Part shown: piece by piece, positions 34,781-42,955 of the stretch
Layout of the letters: every line of letters starts with the position of its first letter
Position numbering within the stretch: position 1 is the first letter of the stretch
Assembly: GCF_039652555.1 (NCBI RefSeq)
Contig: NZ_JBDJAF010000001.1
Span: forward strand, 744,001 to 808,000
Direction: 5' to 3'
DNA length: 64,000 nucleotides
From: Parafrigoribacterium mesophilum
GTDB taxonomy: Bacteria > Actinomycetota > Actinomycetes > Actinomycetales > Microbacteriaceae
Made by a program: the position numbers and the translations under genes
Notes under the pieces: generated by a model
The model's input: the letters and a program-made list of their open reading frames with translations, nothing else
Told to the model about the DNA's origin: nothing
Database searches by the model: none

Positions 34781-35494
34781 TCAGTTCGACACCAGGGTAC
34801 CGATGCGCTCGCCGCGGATGGCCTTGGTCACGTTGCCGCTGGGCTCCATGCCGAACACCACCATGGGCATCTCGTTGTCCATGCACAGACTGAACGCGGT
34901 GGAGTCCACGACCTTCAGTCCCTGCACGAGTGCCTCCTGGTAGGTCACCTTCTCCAGCTTCGCGGCGTTCGAGTTGGTGCGTGGATCATCGTCATAGACG
35001 CCGTCGACACCGTTCTTCGCGACCAGTACCACTTCTGCGTCGATTTCCAGGGCACGCTGGGCGGCCACCGTGTCGGTGGAAAAGTATGGCAACCCGGCGC
35101 CGGCACCGAAGATCACGACGCGCCCTTTTTCCAGGTGCCGTTCCGCGCGACGGGGGATGTACGGCTCGGCGACCTGAGTCATCGAGATCGCCGATTGCAC
35201 CCGGGTGGGCACTCCAGCCTTCTCGATGAAGTCCTGCAGCGCAAGCGCGTTCATCACGGTGCCGAGCATGCCCATGTAGTCCGCCCGGCCGCGGTCCATA
35301 CCACGCTGGGAAAGCTCAGCCCCACGGAAGAAGTTGCCGCCGCCGACGACGATCGCCACCTCGACATCCACCGCTGCGGCCGCTATCTCCCGAGCGAGGG
35401 AGGCGATCACTTCCGGGTTGACGCCGAGAGCGCCCCCACCGAATGCCTCACCAGAGAGCTTGAGTAGAACCCGTCGCTTACGTTGTTCCGCCAT
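34781..35494 (-). CDS. pyrH: uridylate kinase
   Basis: UMP kinase makes UDP for RNA, DNA and cell-wall precursors. It is an amino-acid-kinase fold of 237 aa. It opens with LLKLSGEAFGG, the glycine loop VVGGGNFFRG binds phosphates, and STDTVAAQRALEIDAE and KNGVDGVYDDDP complete the site. The ATG follows GGGAGCAGAC. It sits between tsf and frr. Confidence 0.97.
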   Translation of the reverse strand: MAEQRKRRVLLKLSGEAFGGGALGVNPEVIASLAREIAAAAVDVEVAIVVGGGNFFRGAELSQRGMDRGRADYMGMLGTVMNALALQDFIEKAGVPTRVQSAISMTQVAEPYIPRRAERHLEKGRVVIFGAGAGLPYFSTDTVAAQRALEIDAEVVLVAKNGVDGVYDDDPRTNSNAAKLEKVTYQEALVQGLKVVDSTAFSLCMDNEMPMVVFGMEPSGNVTKAIRGERIGTLVSN

Positions 35495-35524
35495 GTCTGC
35501 TCCCTCGTCCGCGGCGTTTACAGG

Positions 35525-36355
35525 TTATTCGGCTCCCACCTTGAGACGGGCGAACCCTGTCACGGTGAGTCCCGCGTCGGTCAGCACTCGGCTCACGGAC
35601 AGCTTGCTGTCCTTGGCATAGTCCTGATCGAGGAGCGCGATCTGCTTGAAGAACCCGGTCAACCGGCCTTCGACGATCTTGGGCAGCGCCGCTTCGGGCT
35701 TGCCTTCGTTCTTCGTCGTTTCGGTGATGATGGCGCGCTCGTGCGCAACGATGTCGGCAGGCACGTCGTCGCGGGTGAGGTACTGCGGGTCCGCGAAGGC
35801 AATGTGCTGGGCGATGCTGCGCGCGGTCTGCGCATCGTCGCCGGTGTAGGCAACCACGACGCCGACCTGTGGCGGCAGGTCCTTGCTCGTCTTGTGCAGG
35901 TAGATTTCGAACTTCTCGCCGGGCACCTTGGCAACCCGACGCAATTCGATCTTCTCTGCGAGCACCGAGGCGCCCTCGGTGACAACATCAGCCACCGTGG
36001 CGTCGTCCGCCTTGGCGGCGTTGCCTTCCTCGACGGTAGCGGCGCCTGCGGCCGCGACAGCGTCGAGAACTCGGTCGGCCAGTGTGATGAACTTCTCGTT
36101 CTTGGCGACGAAGTCGGTCTCGCTGGCAAGTTCGATCAGGGTCGCGTAACCGTCACTCGTCTTGCCGGTGACCAGGCCGTCCGAGGTGGTGCGGCCGCCG
36201 CGCTTGGCGACGCCCTTCAGTCCCTTGACCCTGATGAACTCGATGGCCTTCTCCACATCGCCGTCGGAGGCGACGAGTGCGTTCTTGCAATCGAGCATTC
36301 CGGCGCCGGTGCGATCACGCAGCGCTTTGACGTCAGCGGCGGAAAAATTCGCCAT
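35525..36355 (-). CDS. tsf: elongation factor Ts
   Basis: EF-Ts exchanges GDP for GTP on EF-Tu. The length of 276 aa is usual. The N-terminal UBA-like region has LRDRTGAGMLDCKNAL, and the TDFVAKN core is near residue 80. The ATG overlaps the rpsB stop by one base (TAATG), giving tight coupling between the two translation genes. Confidence 0.97.
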   Translation of the reverse strand: MANFSAADVKALRDRTGAGMLDCKNALVASDGDVEKAIEFIRVKGLKGVAKRGGRTTSDGLVTGKTSDGYATLIELASETDFVAKNEKFITLADRVLDAVAAAGAATVEEGNAAKADDATVADVVTEGASVLAEKIELRRVAKVPGEKFEIYLHKTSKDLPPQVGVVVAYTGDDAQTARSIAQHIAFADPQYLTRDDVPADIVAHERAIITETTKNEGKPEAALPKIVEGRLTGFFKQIALLDQDYAKDSKLSVSRVLTDAGLTVTGFARLKVGAE

Positions 36356-37371
36356 TACTTGACCTCTTCTGTTGCGGGGGTTTCGGACGAAGCGGGGGTT
36401 TCGGACGAAGCGGCGGCCTCGCCGGTGGCGGATGCCTCGGCAGCGTCAGCGGCCGGTGCGCTCGCTTCGGGGGTAGGAGCGGGAGTCTCCGCGGCAGGCG
36501 CGGCTTCTGCAGCCGGCGCGGCTTCTGCGGCAGGTGCGGCTTCTGCGGCCGGCGCTTCCTCGGTGGCGGCAGCCTCGGCAGCCGGCGCATCCGCCGCCGC
36601 GGCGGGTGCGGCCTCTCCGGCCAGAAGCTCAGCTTCCCAGGCGGCGAGCGGCTCGGATGGTGCGCCATCGTCCTCAGACTTCTGATGACGCTGGATCAGC
36701 CCTTCGGCCGCGGCATCCGCGATAATCCGAGTGAGCAGACCAACCGAGCGGATGGCGTCGTCGTTGCCCGGAATCGGATACTGCACCTCGTCGGGGTCGC
36801 AGTTGGTGTCGAGAATCGCAATGACCGGGATCCCGAGCTTGCGGGCCTCGTCGATGGCGAGGTGCTCCTTCTTGGTGTCAACGACCCAGAGCGCGGAGGG
36901 GGTCTTCGTGAGGTTGCGGATGCCGCCCAGGCTCTTGTGCAGCTTGTCGAGTTCGCGCTTCTTGATCAGAAGCTCTTTCTTCGTGAAGCCGGTGGTGGTG
37001 TCCTCAAAGTCGATTTCTTCGAGTTCCTTCATGCGGGCGAGGCGCTTGCTGACCGTCTGGAAGTTGGTGAGCAGCCCGCCGAGCCAACGCTGGTTGACGA
37101 ATGGCTGGCCGACGCGCTGCGCCTGCTCCGCGATCGAACCCTGCGCCTGCTTCTTCGTACCGACGAAGAGCACCGTGCCTCCGTGGGCCACCGTCTCCTT
37201 GACGTAGTCGTAGGTCTTGTCGATGTAGGCGAGCGACTGCTGCAGGTCGATGATGTGGCTGCCGCTGCGCTCGGTGAGGATGAAGCGCTTCATCTTCGGG
37301 TTCCACCGGCGAGTCTGGTGACCGAAATGGACGCCGCTATCGAGCAGCTGGCGAATGGTGACAACGGCCAT
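36355..37371 (-). CDS. rpsB: 30S ribosomal protein S2 with long Ala/Pro/Glu tail
   Basis: S2 binds the 30S head-body junction. The conserved domain runs to about residue 240, with FGHQTRRWNPKMKRFI, FVGTKKQAQ and the IPVIAILDTNCDPD region. After that comes a tail of about 95 residues that is nearly all Ala, Pro, Glu, Ser and Thr. It is encoded by 18-bp repeats (36491-36562 coding PAAEAA, and a perfect duplication at 36374-36409 coding SSETPA). The total of 338 aa is well above the 255-300 typical of S2. The start is MAVVTIRQLL with AAGGAGACGG upstream. Confidence 0.96.
   Translation of the reverse strand: MAVVTIRQLLDSGVHFGHQTRRWNPKMKRFILTERSGSHIIDLQQSLAYIDKTYDYVKETVAHGGTVLFVGTKKQAQGSIAEQAQRVGQPFVNQRWLGGLLTNFQTVSKRLARMKELEEIDFEDTTTGFTKKELLIKKRELDKLHKSLGGIRNLTKTPSALWVVDTKKEHLAIDEARKLGIPVIAILDTNCDPDEVQYPIPGNDDAIRSVGLLTRIIADAAAEGLIQRHQKSEDDGAPSEPLAAWEAELLAGEAAPAAAADAPAAEAAATEEAPAAEAAPAAEAAPAAEAAPAAETPAPTPEASAPAADAAEASATGEAAASSETPASSETPATEEVK
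36374..36562. repeat. 18-bp tandem repeats in the 3' end of rpsB
   Basis: GCGGGGGTTTCGGACGAA occurs twice back to back (36374-36391 and 36392-36409). Three near-identical 18-bp units (GCGGCAGGCGCGGCTTCT type) run 36491-36544, with a decayed fourth. All are in frame and lengthen only the low-complexity S2 tail. Confidence 0.85.
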
Positions 37372-37753
37372 GAGCCGTCTCCTTCTCTGGGTACACACCG
37401 CTGAGCGGCGTGCATCCTGTTCTCAGTTGTTTATGGGCACCGGTCGGTGGCCATTCCTGGTGCCCGGCACGCTTCCGCCCCGATCATTCGCATGTGTCGG
37501 GGACTGGTGGAAGCTGTTGCCGCGTTGCAGAACGCACGCGGGCACGCGTAGTCACCCCGATCGCTCGGGATGCTTCGGAAACTATATCATCCGGTGCTGT
37601 GGTATCAGGGCTGTACCAATCGGGCGCTGTACCCCATCGGGCCTCACAATCGGTACTGGGTGCCTGTCCTCCACAGGCCCCGGCGCAGCCGGGCTTTCCC
37701 CGTTCGGCCGGTATCGCGCCTGCGCCCCGTTTCCAGCGTCGCAGAATGGGCGC
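37372..37753. promoter_or_regulatory. rpsB-M23 divergent intergenic region with three hairpins
   Basis: I see no gene in these 382 bp. Next to rpsB a stem-loop CACACCGC/GCGGCGTG (37394-37412, one G-U pair) lies about 20 bp before its SD in the leader. Nearer the M23 gene two hairpins stand side by side on the plus strand, GCCTGT-CCTCC-ACAGGC (37662-37678) and CCCGGC-GCA-GCCGGG (37679-37693). They are about 60 bp before the start codon. They could be leader structures or terminators. I could not match them to a known riboswitch. Confidence 0.35.
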
Positions 37754-38290
37754 ATGCCGCTCCCGCGAACCCGACCGATCCGGTTTATCGGTTTGGCTGC
37801 CATGCTCGCGCTTGTGACGCCACTCCTGTGGTCTGCCACGCCGCCGGCCGCGGGAGCGGCACCCTCGGCCATCGGCTTCAATTGGCAGTGGCCGATCGAT
37901 CCGCCATGGCTGGTCGTGAAGCCTTTCGTCGCGCCTGCAACGCCGTATGGGCCGGGACACCGCGGTATCGACCTCGCGGCGCCCGCGGGAGCCGCCGTGT
38001 ACTCGCCGGCCGCCGGGGAAATCTATTTTGTCGGGACGGTCGTGAATCGGCCGGTGCTGTCGATCCGACATCCGGATGGGCTGCTGTCGAGCTTCGAACC
38101 GGTGACCTCACCGTTGACCGCCGGAGACGTTGTCCGACGCGGCGAGCGGGTGGGCACGCTGGAGCCGGGGCACTGCGCTGCCGTGTGCCTGCATTTCGGA
38201 GTGCGGCTGCACGGGCAGTACGTGTCGCCTCTGAAGTACCTCTCCGGCATCCCGCACTCGGTATTGCTGCCCGTGCGCCCCCTGTCCTAG
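37754..38290 (+). CDS. M23-family (LytM) peptidase-like secreted protein
   Basis: This is a 178-aa exported protein. It has a signal peptide (about 1-36: basic MPLPRTRPIRF, core LAAMLALVTPLLW, cleavage near AAGAAP) and an M23 domain. The first zinc motif GHRGIDLAAP is intact. The second reads VCLHFGVRL, with Cys where HxH has its first His, a variant seen in some actinobacterial members and possibly lowering activity. It probably acts on, or binds, peptidoglycan. The ATG is chosen by the signal peptide. Any longer reading runs through the intergenic hairpins. Confidence 0.82.
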   Translation: MPLPRTRPIRFIGLAAMLALVTPLLWSATPPAAGAAPSAIGFNWQWPIDPPWLVVKPFVAPATPYGPGHRGIDLAAPAGAAVYSPAAGEIYFVGTVVNRPVLSIRHPDGLLSSFEPVTSPLTAGDVVRRGERVGTLEPGHCAAVCLHFGVRLHGQYVSPLKYLSGIPHSVLLPVRPLS

Positions 38291-38347
38291 TAGTCGCGCA
38301 TCTACCGCACCCACCATTCCCCTCCCTGCAGACCGCCGGTGCCTTAA

Positions 38348-38429
38348 CCCGTTTCACGGAGTTTCTGACATCCAGGCACATTTCCACAGGCATCCGAGGT
38401 CATCGGATACCGAATCTCCGTGAGATGGA
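38348..38429. repeat. 82-bp inverted-repeat element, copy C
   Basis: The left arm CCCGTTTCACGGAGTTTCTG (38348-38367) is identical to that of copy A. The right arm (about 38410-38429, ATCTCCGTGAGATGG core) is more decayed. The middle sequence differs from the other copies. Confidence 0.75.
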
Positions 38430-38585
38430 TCACACCGAGCCCGGTAAGCAAGCAGGCGAGTGTCGGTTCGTGGTGGCAGTAGCGACGCGGGCGGGTTAAA
38501 GGGCCTCGTCGAGTACGGGAAACCATCCGTGGCCACCTGTCGCTCCGGCCAGGTCCACAACCACCGGTCAGCCTCCCGCCCGCAG

Positions 38586-38667
38586 CCCGTTTCACGGAGA
38601 TTCTGTCAAACATCCACCTGCATCCCAATCAGTCGGTGTGGGAATGACAGTTTTTCCTTGAAACGGG
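38586..38667. repeat. 82-bp inverted-repeat element, copy D
   Basis: The left arm CCCGTTTCACGGAGATTCTG (38586-38605) is mirrored by CAGTTTTTCCTTGAAACGGG (38648-38667). It has the same orientation and length as copy C, which lies in the same intergenic gap. Confidence 0.8.
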
Positions 38668-38682
38668 TTCAGGCAGCGGGCT

Positions 38683-38715
38683 GGGGGGGGTGGCGGTGGG
38701 GGCTGGGAAAAGGGG
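38683..38715 (+). other. G-quadruplex-type tract beside xerC stop
   Basis: G runs of 8, 5, 3 and 4 (38683-38690, 38698-38702, 38705-38707, 38712-38715) are separated by loops of 7, 2 and 4 nt. This satisfies the usual G3+N1-7 rule. It lies 5 bp from the xerC stop codon, with the G strand opposite to the xerC message. Confidence 0.5.
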
Positions 38716-38720
38716 CGAGT

Positions 38721-39641
38721 TCAGGCGCGCGGATGCGCCAGCCGGTAGCTCTCTTTGAGCCGCTCCGTGGACACGTGGGTGTAGATCTGCGTAGTCCCGA
38801 GACTTGCGTGGCCAAGCATCTCCTGCACGGCCCTGAGGTTCGCGCCGCCGTCCAGCAGATGGGTCGCCGCGGTGTGCCGCAGCGTGTGCGGGCCGGACGG
38901 GCCACTGCCCGGGATGCCGACGAGCAGTCCCGACACGAGAGTGTAGACGGTGCGCACTCCGAGCCTGGCGCCGTGCTGACTGAGGAACAATGCGGGGCCC
39001 GGAGCGCTCGAATTCAGGGCAAGCACGGGCCGGCCGGAATCCAGGTAGGCGCCGACCGCACGGGAGGCCGGCACGCCGAATGGGACCACACGCTCCTTTG
39101 CCCCTTTGCCCAGAACGCGTACCGTCAATCGACCGAGGTCCAAGCTGTCCAGGTCGAGTCCGGTCACCTCGCTGACCCGCAGCGCCGAGGCGTAGAGCAG
39201 TTCAACGACGGCCAAATTTCGCAGCGACACCGGGTCGCCACCAGCTGCCCGGCTCATCAGTACGGAGAAGATAGATTCGACCTGCTCCGGAGTGAGCACC
39301 CTTGGCAGGTGGTGGCCGGCCTTTGGCGCCTTCAGTCGGACGGCGGCGTCTGTCTCTGTCTCCCCCCCGCGCGCCAGCCAGGAGGTCAACGCACGGGCTG
39401 CTGCCGAACGTCGGGCCAGCGTGGCAGAGGCGAGTGAAGCCTGGGAGCCCTGCCACAGCCAGTCCCGCAACAAGTCCAATGAAATTCCGTCGACGTCGTC
39501 GACACCGCACTCCTGGGCGAACGAGGCGAGAGCGACCAAGTCGGACCGGTAGGAGCGCACGGTGTGCTCGCTGAAACCCCGTTCCGCCCGCAGGTAGGTC
39601 GCGAAGTTCTCTATCGCCTGGGTCAACTGCACGTTCCCCAT
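38721..39641 (-). CDS. xerC: tyrosine recombinase XerC
   Basis: XerC is a site-specific recombinase that, with XerD, resolves chromosome dimers at dif. From MGNVQLTQ it is 306 aa. The N-terminal SAM-like core-binding domain covers about 5-95. The catalytic set is complete: Arg155 (ALRVSE), Lys179 (GKG), His252 and Arg255 (HTLRH), His278 (LGHAS) and Tyr287 (TQIYTH). A longer start (17 more residues) is not supported. It sits downstream of dprA and comM, the common actinobacterial arrangement. Confidence 0.93.
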   Translation of the reverse strand: MGNVQLTQAIENFATYLRAERGFSEHTVRSYRSDLVALASFAQECGVDDVDGISLDLLRDWLWQGSQASLASATLARRSAAARALTSWLARGGETETDAAVRLKAPKAGHHLPRVLTPEQVESIFSVLMSRAAGGDPVSLRNLAVVELLYASALRVSEVTGLDLDSLDLGRLTVRVLGKGAKERVVPFGVPASRAVGAYLDSGRPVLALNSSAPGPALFLSQHGARLGVRTVYTLVSGLLVGIPGSGPSGPHTLRHTAATHLLDGGANLRAVQEMLGHASLGTTQIYTHVSTERLKESYRLAHPRA

Positions 39642-39714
39642 GGTCCCCCATCCAGGGTGGGAGATGCGGCGGAAGGTCAGCGCGCCGCGCATCCGGGGGT
39701 CGAATCCGCTGGCT

Positions 39715-40953
39715 TCACCGTCGTGCGCTCTGGTGCGAACCCTTCACCCAGCCCCTCTCCCGCTGCGCGATGATGCCGTCGATTTCTAGCGTCCCGAACA
39801 CCGCTTTCACGGAGGCGACGGCCAGTCCGGCCCGACGGGCGACGTCGTCGACGTCCCGGGGCGAGCGGGCGCTCAGCGCATCCAGCACCCGGATTTCGTC
39901 CGTCGAGTATCCCGCGCCGACTGGCGTGGACGGCGACTCGTCGCTCACGGTGAAGTGCGGCATCAGCTCGGCCATTTCGTCAGAGTTCGTGACGCAGGTC
40001 GCACCGAAGTCACGGATCAACCTGTGGCAGCCAGCCGACATGGCGGAGGTGACCGGCCCTGGCACCGCCCCGAGCGGTCGGCCGAGTGTGGCGGCATGCC
40101 CAGCGGTGTTGAGAGAACCGCTGCGCCAGCCGGCTTCCATCACCACTGTTGCCTGACTGACGGCGGCAATGAGCCTGTTGCGTTGCAAAAATCTCCACTT
40201 AGTGGGCGCCGATCCGCACGGTAGTTCGGAGATCACCACCCCGGACTCGACGATTCTGGCGAGCAGCGCGTCGTGCCCGCTCGGGTAGAAACGGTCGACG
40301 CCGCCCGCGAGGATCGCCATCGTCTGTCCAGAACTGGCCAAGGCCGCGCGATGGGCCATCCCGTCGATCCCGTACGCTGCGCCGGACACGATGGCGATCC
40401 CGCGGTCCACCAGCCCCGCAGAGGCCTCCATGGTGATGCCCTCGCCATACCCGGTGGCCGCTCGTGCCCCGACCAAGGCGATCGAGTTGGAGACTGCGGC
40501 GAACGTGGAATGGTTCCCGCGCACCCACAGCGCCATCGGCGCGTACACGCCGAGGTCCGCAAGCCCCTCGGGCCAACCGGGATCTCCGGGGATGGCCAGC
40601 CGCGCACCGATTCTGGCCGCGAGCCGCAGAGCCGAGATGGTGGGGCCGGACACCAGCCTCGGCTGCCAGCGGGCCAGCGCCGTGGCGACCTCCTCGCCGT
40701 TCTCGTCGTCGCCGCCAGCGTCGGTGATGGCGGTGCGCACCCGATCAACGCTCCAACGCTCGATCACGGCCTTCAGAGCGTTGGCGGCACCGACGGCACC
40801 GACGAACACACCCGCCAGGCGGTCGCCGGGTTCGACGATGCCGGTCCAGGATGCGCGAGCGAACCGTTCGTCAACGTCTCCGGATGCGTCGTCGGACGTC
40901 ACCGCCGCCATGAGCGGGGTGACCACTGTTTCTTCCAGCCCGAACATGGTCAT
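39715..40953 (-). CDS. dprA: DNA-processing protein DprA
   Basis: DprA (Smf) loads RecA on incoming single-stranded DNA and protects it. The 412-aa protein has an N-terminal extension, the Rossmann core (ALVGARAATGYGEG, IVSGAAYGIDGMAHRAAL, ILAGGVDRFYP, RNRLIAAVSQATVV) and a C-terminal winged helix (about 345-405, DVDDVARRAGLAVASVKAV). The ATG overlaps the comM stop (ATGA). Presence of dprA alone does not show natural competence. Confidence 0.94.
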   Translation of the reverse strand: MTMFGLEETVVTPLMAAVTSDDASGDVDERFARASWTGIVEPGDRLAGVFVGAVGAANALKAVIERWSVDRVRTAITDAGGDDENGEEVATALARWQPRLVSGPTISALRLAARIGARLAIPGDPGWPEGLADLGVYAPMALWVRGNHSTFAAVSNSIALVGARAATGYGEGITMEASAGLVDRGIAIVSGAAYGIDGMAHRAALASSGQTMAILAGGVDRFYPSGHDALLARIVESGVVISELPCGSAPTKWRFLQRNRLIAAVSQATVVMEAGWRSGSLNTAGHAATLGRPLGAVPGPVTSAMSAGCHRLIRDFGATCVTNSDEMAELMPHFTVSDESPSTPVGAGYSTDEIRVLDALSARSPRDVDDVARRAGLAVASVKAVFGTLEIDGIIAQRERGWVKGSHQSARR

Positions 40954-42485
40954 GCGACCATCGCCTTTCTGAGATAGAGCGCCTGACCGACATGGTCGGC
41001 GCCAGGCCGGGCCGCGCCGTCGAGATCGGCGATGGTCCAGCTCACGCGCAACACCCGGTCGTACCCGCGCATGGTGATCCCGCCTCGCTCCAGCGCACGG
41101 TCGATCGCCGCCGTGTCAGCGGCGGAAAGCCGCATCCGGTGGCCGCGAAGCCAGGAGCCCGGGACCTCGGAGTTCAGCGACCAGGGAGTGCCGGCCAACC
41201 GTTGCGCCGCAGCGGCCCGAGCGGCCACCACCCGGCTCCTGGCGGCCTGCGAGCTGAGCCTCGGCGTTTCGTCGGCCAGTCTGAGCTGCGTAGTGGTGAT
41301 CCGACGCACCCGGAACTGAATGTCGATGCGGTCGAGCAGCGGCCCGGAAAGTCTGGCCAGGTACCGCCGCCGGGCGATGGGGGCACAGGTGCAGTCGGAA
41401 TCGCGACCCCCGTACTGCCCGCACGGGCACGGGTTGGCTGCCATCACGAGTTGAAAACGGGCCGGGAAGTGGGCGACCGCATTGGCCCGGTGGATGCTGA
41501 TCGTGCCGGATTCCAACGGTTGCCGCAGTGCATCCAGCACGGTCGTGGCGAACTCCGGTGCCTCGTCGAGGAACAGCACGCCGTGGTTGGCGCGCACCGC
41601 GGCGCCGGGCCGAATCTGCCGGCTGCCGCCACCCACGAGCGCGGCGGCGGTCGCGGTGTGGTGCGGGCTCTCCAGCGGTGGCCGCGTCGCCAGAGAACGG
41701 CCGACCGGCAATCCGGACAGCGATCGGATCGAACTGACCTCCAGCGCCGCCGGCGGATCCAGGTCCGGCAGCACGCCCGGCAACCGGGCCGCCAGCATGG
41801 TCTTGCCAGCACCTGGTGGACCGACGAGAAAGACATGATGCCCGCCCGCCGCGGCGACGAGCATGGCTTCGACGGCGTCCTCGTTGCCGATGATCTCCGA
41901 CAGGTCGCTGGTGTCCTGAACCGGCTCGGCGACTGCAGGACGGCGCAGCGGTTCGACGGGAACCGGTTGGAATGCTGCCCCGTGCCAGATCGCGGCATCG
42001 CGCAGCGACGCCACACCGACCACGCGCACCTCGGGCACCAGGGCAGCCTCATCCGCGTTGCCGGTCGGGACCATCACCGTGTCGAAACCCGCCCGCGCGG
42101 CCGCCAGCACGGCTGGCAGGATGCCATCGACCGGCCGGAGTCGTCCGTCCAGTCCGAGCTCGCCCAGATGCACGACTCGATCGACCGAATTCGCGTCGAC
42201 GACCCGGTCGGCGGCCAGCGCAGCCAGGGCGATGCCCAGATCGAAGGCGGAGCCGTGTTTGGGCAACGCCGCCGGAGAGAGATTGACGGTGAGTTTTCGG
42301 CTCGGAAAGTCGCACCCGGAATTCGCGACCGCAGCACGCACCCGGTCTTTCGCCTCGCTGAGCGAGGTGTCCGGCAGGCCGATGATGACGAAACCGGGCA
42401 GTTGGCTGGAGATATCCGCTTCGATCTCGACGAGCGCACCGTGCAATCCGAGCAAGGCAACAGAATGTGTGCGCGCCAGTGCCAT
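40950..42485 (-). CDS. comM: ComM/YifB-family Mg-chelatase-like AAA+ ATPase
   Basis: This is a 511-aa AAA+ protein of the YifB/ComM family, a branch-migration helicase in transformation in other bacteria. The N-terminal Lon-like fold carries LPGFVIIGLPDTSLSEAKDRV. Walker A is GPPGAGKT (222-229) and Walker B is GVLFLDEAPEF. A cysteine cluster NPCPCGQYGG...CTC follows. The start ATG overlaps the yraN stop (TGATG). The order yraN-comM-dprA-xerC is conserved in actinomycetes. Confidence 0.94.
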   Translation of the reverse strand: MALARTHSVALLGLHGALVEIEADISSQLPGFVIIGLPDTSLSEAKDRVRAAVANSGCDFPSRKLTVNLSPAALPKHGSAFDLGIALAALAADRVVDANSVDRVVHLGELGLDGRLRPVDGILPAVLAAARAGFDTVMVPTGNADEAALVPEVRVVGVASLRDAAIWHGAAFQPVPVEPLRRPAVAEPVQDTSDLSEIIGNEDAVEAMLVAAAGGHHVFLVGPPGAGKTMLAARLPGVLPDLDPPAALEVSSIRSLSGLPVGRSLATRPPLESPHHTATAAALVGGGSRQIRPGAAVRANHGVLFLDEAPEFATTVLDALRQPLESGTISIHRANAVAHFPARFQLVMAANPCPCGQYGGRDSDCTCAPIARRRYLARLSGPLLDRIDIQFRVRRITTTQLRLADETPRLSSQAARSRVVAARAAAAQRLAGTPWSLNSEVPGSWLRGHRMRLSAADTAAIDRALERGGITMRGYDRVLRVSWTIADLDGAARPGADHVGQALYLRKAMVA

Positions 42486-42841
42486 CAGAACACACCCTGC
42501 AGGTGGTCGAGTCGCGGCAGACCACCGGGAGGCGCGATGACCGCGATCGCGTCGATGCGGATCCGCCATGCATTTCCCGGGTGCGCCTCGCACCAGGCTC
42601 CCGCCAGCCGGCGCAGCCTGGCGAGCTTCGCTACGGTGATCGCTTCCAGCGGATGCCCGAAAGCCGTTCCGGAGCGCGTCTTGACCTCGACGAAAACGGT
42701 CTCATCGCCGTCGCGAGCGACGATGTCGATCTCACCAGCCGGACAGCGCCAATTGCGCTCGAGGATGACGTAGCCGCGCTGCACGAGGTGCTCGGTGGCG
42801 AGCTGTTCGCCCCGTGCCCCGAGGATGTCTTTCGCAGCCAT
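42485..42841 (-). CDS. yraN: YraN/UPF0102 endonuclease-like protein
   Basis: This is a 118-aa protein with a restriction-endonuclease-like fold. Motifs are GARGEQLATEHL, GEIDIVARDGDETVFVEVK (the D-ExK core) and FGHPLEAITVAKLARL. It is predicted to bind or cut DNA intermediates, and function is not settled in the family. The start is MAAKDILG with GGAGGTGGCC before the ATG. It is coupled to comM. Confidence 0.92.
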   Translation of the reverse strand: MAAKDILGARGEQLATEHLVQRGYVILERNWRCPAGEIDIVARDGDETVFVEVKTRSGTAFGHPLEAITVAKLARLRRLAGAWCEAHPGNAWRIRIDAIAVIAPPGGLPRLDHLQGVF

Positions 42842-42922
42842 GGCCACCTCCACGACGAGGATGACGCAACGGCGCACGAGCAAGACCGGATGATGCCCGA
42901 ACGGGGCAGATCGACAACATCA

Positions 42923-42945
42923 CCGTCCTGTGGAGGACAGGACGG
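42923..42945 (-). terminator. candidate terminator hairpin after DUF2469 gene
   Basis: A perfect 9-bp stem CCGTCCTGT/ACAGGACGG with a 5-nt loop lies 10 bp beyond the DUF2469 stop and before yraN. There is no T-run, so it may be a Rho-aided terminator or a processing site. Confidence 0.4.
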
Positions 42946-42955
42946 GACAGTGGGT

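Larger units (their letters stand above)
38291..38720. other. intergenic region carrying two inverted-repeat elements and a G-run tract
   Basis: These 430 bp between M23 and the convergent xerC hold no credible gene. They contain inverted-repeat copies C and D about 155 bp apart and a G-rich tract next to the xerC stop, all listed separately. Confidence 0.6.

Noticed and set aside
38291..38720. Short open frames between M23 and xerC
   Set aside because: They are made of the inverted-repeat elements and the G tract and lack SD or protein-like composition.
40992..42773. 593-codon open frame antisense to comM
   Set aside because: It mirrors the coding periodicity of comM and yraN and has no recognisable domain or ribosome binding site.
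39715..42841. Evidence of natural competence from dprA and comM
   Set aside because: Both are widespread in actinomycetes without known competence, and no uptake-pilus or comEA/comEC gene is in the window.
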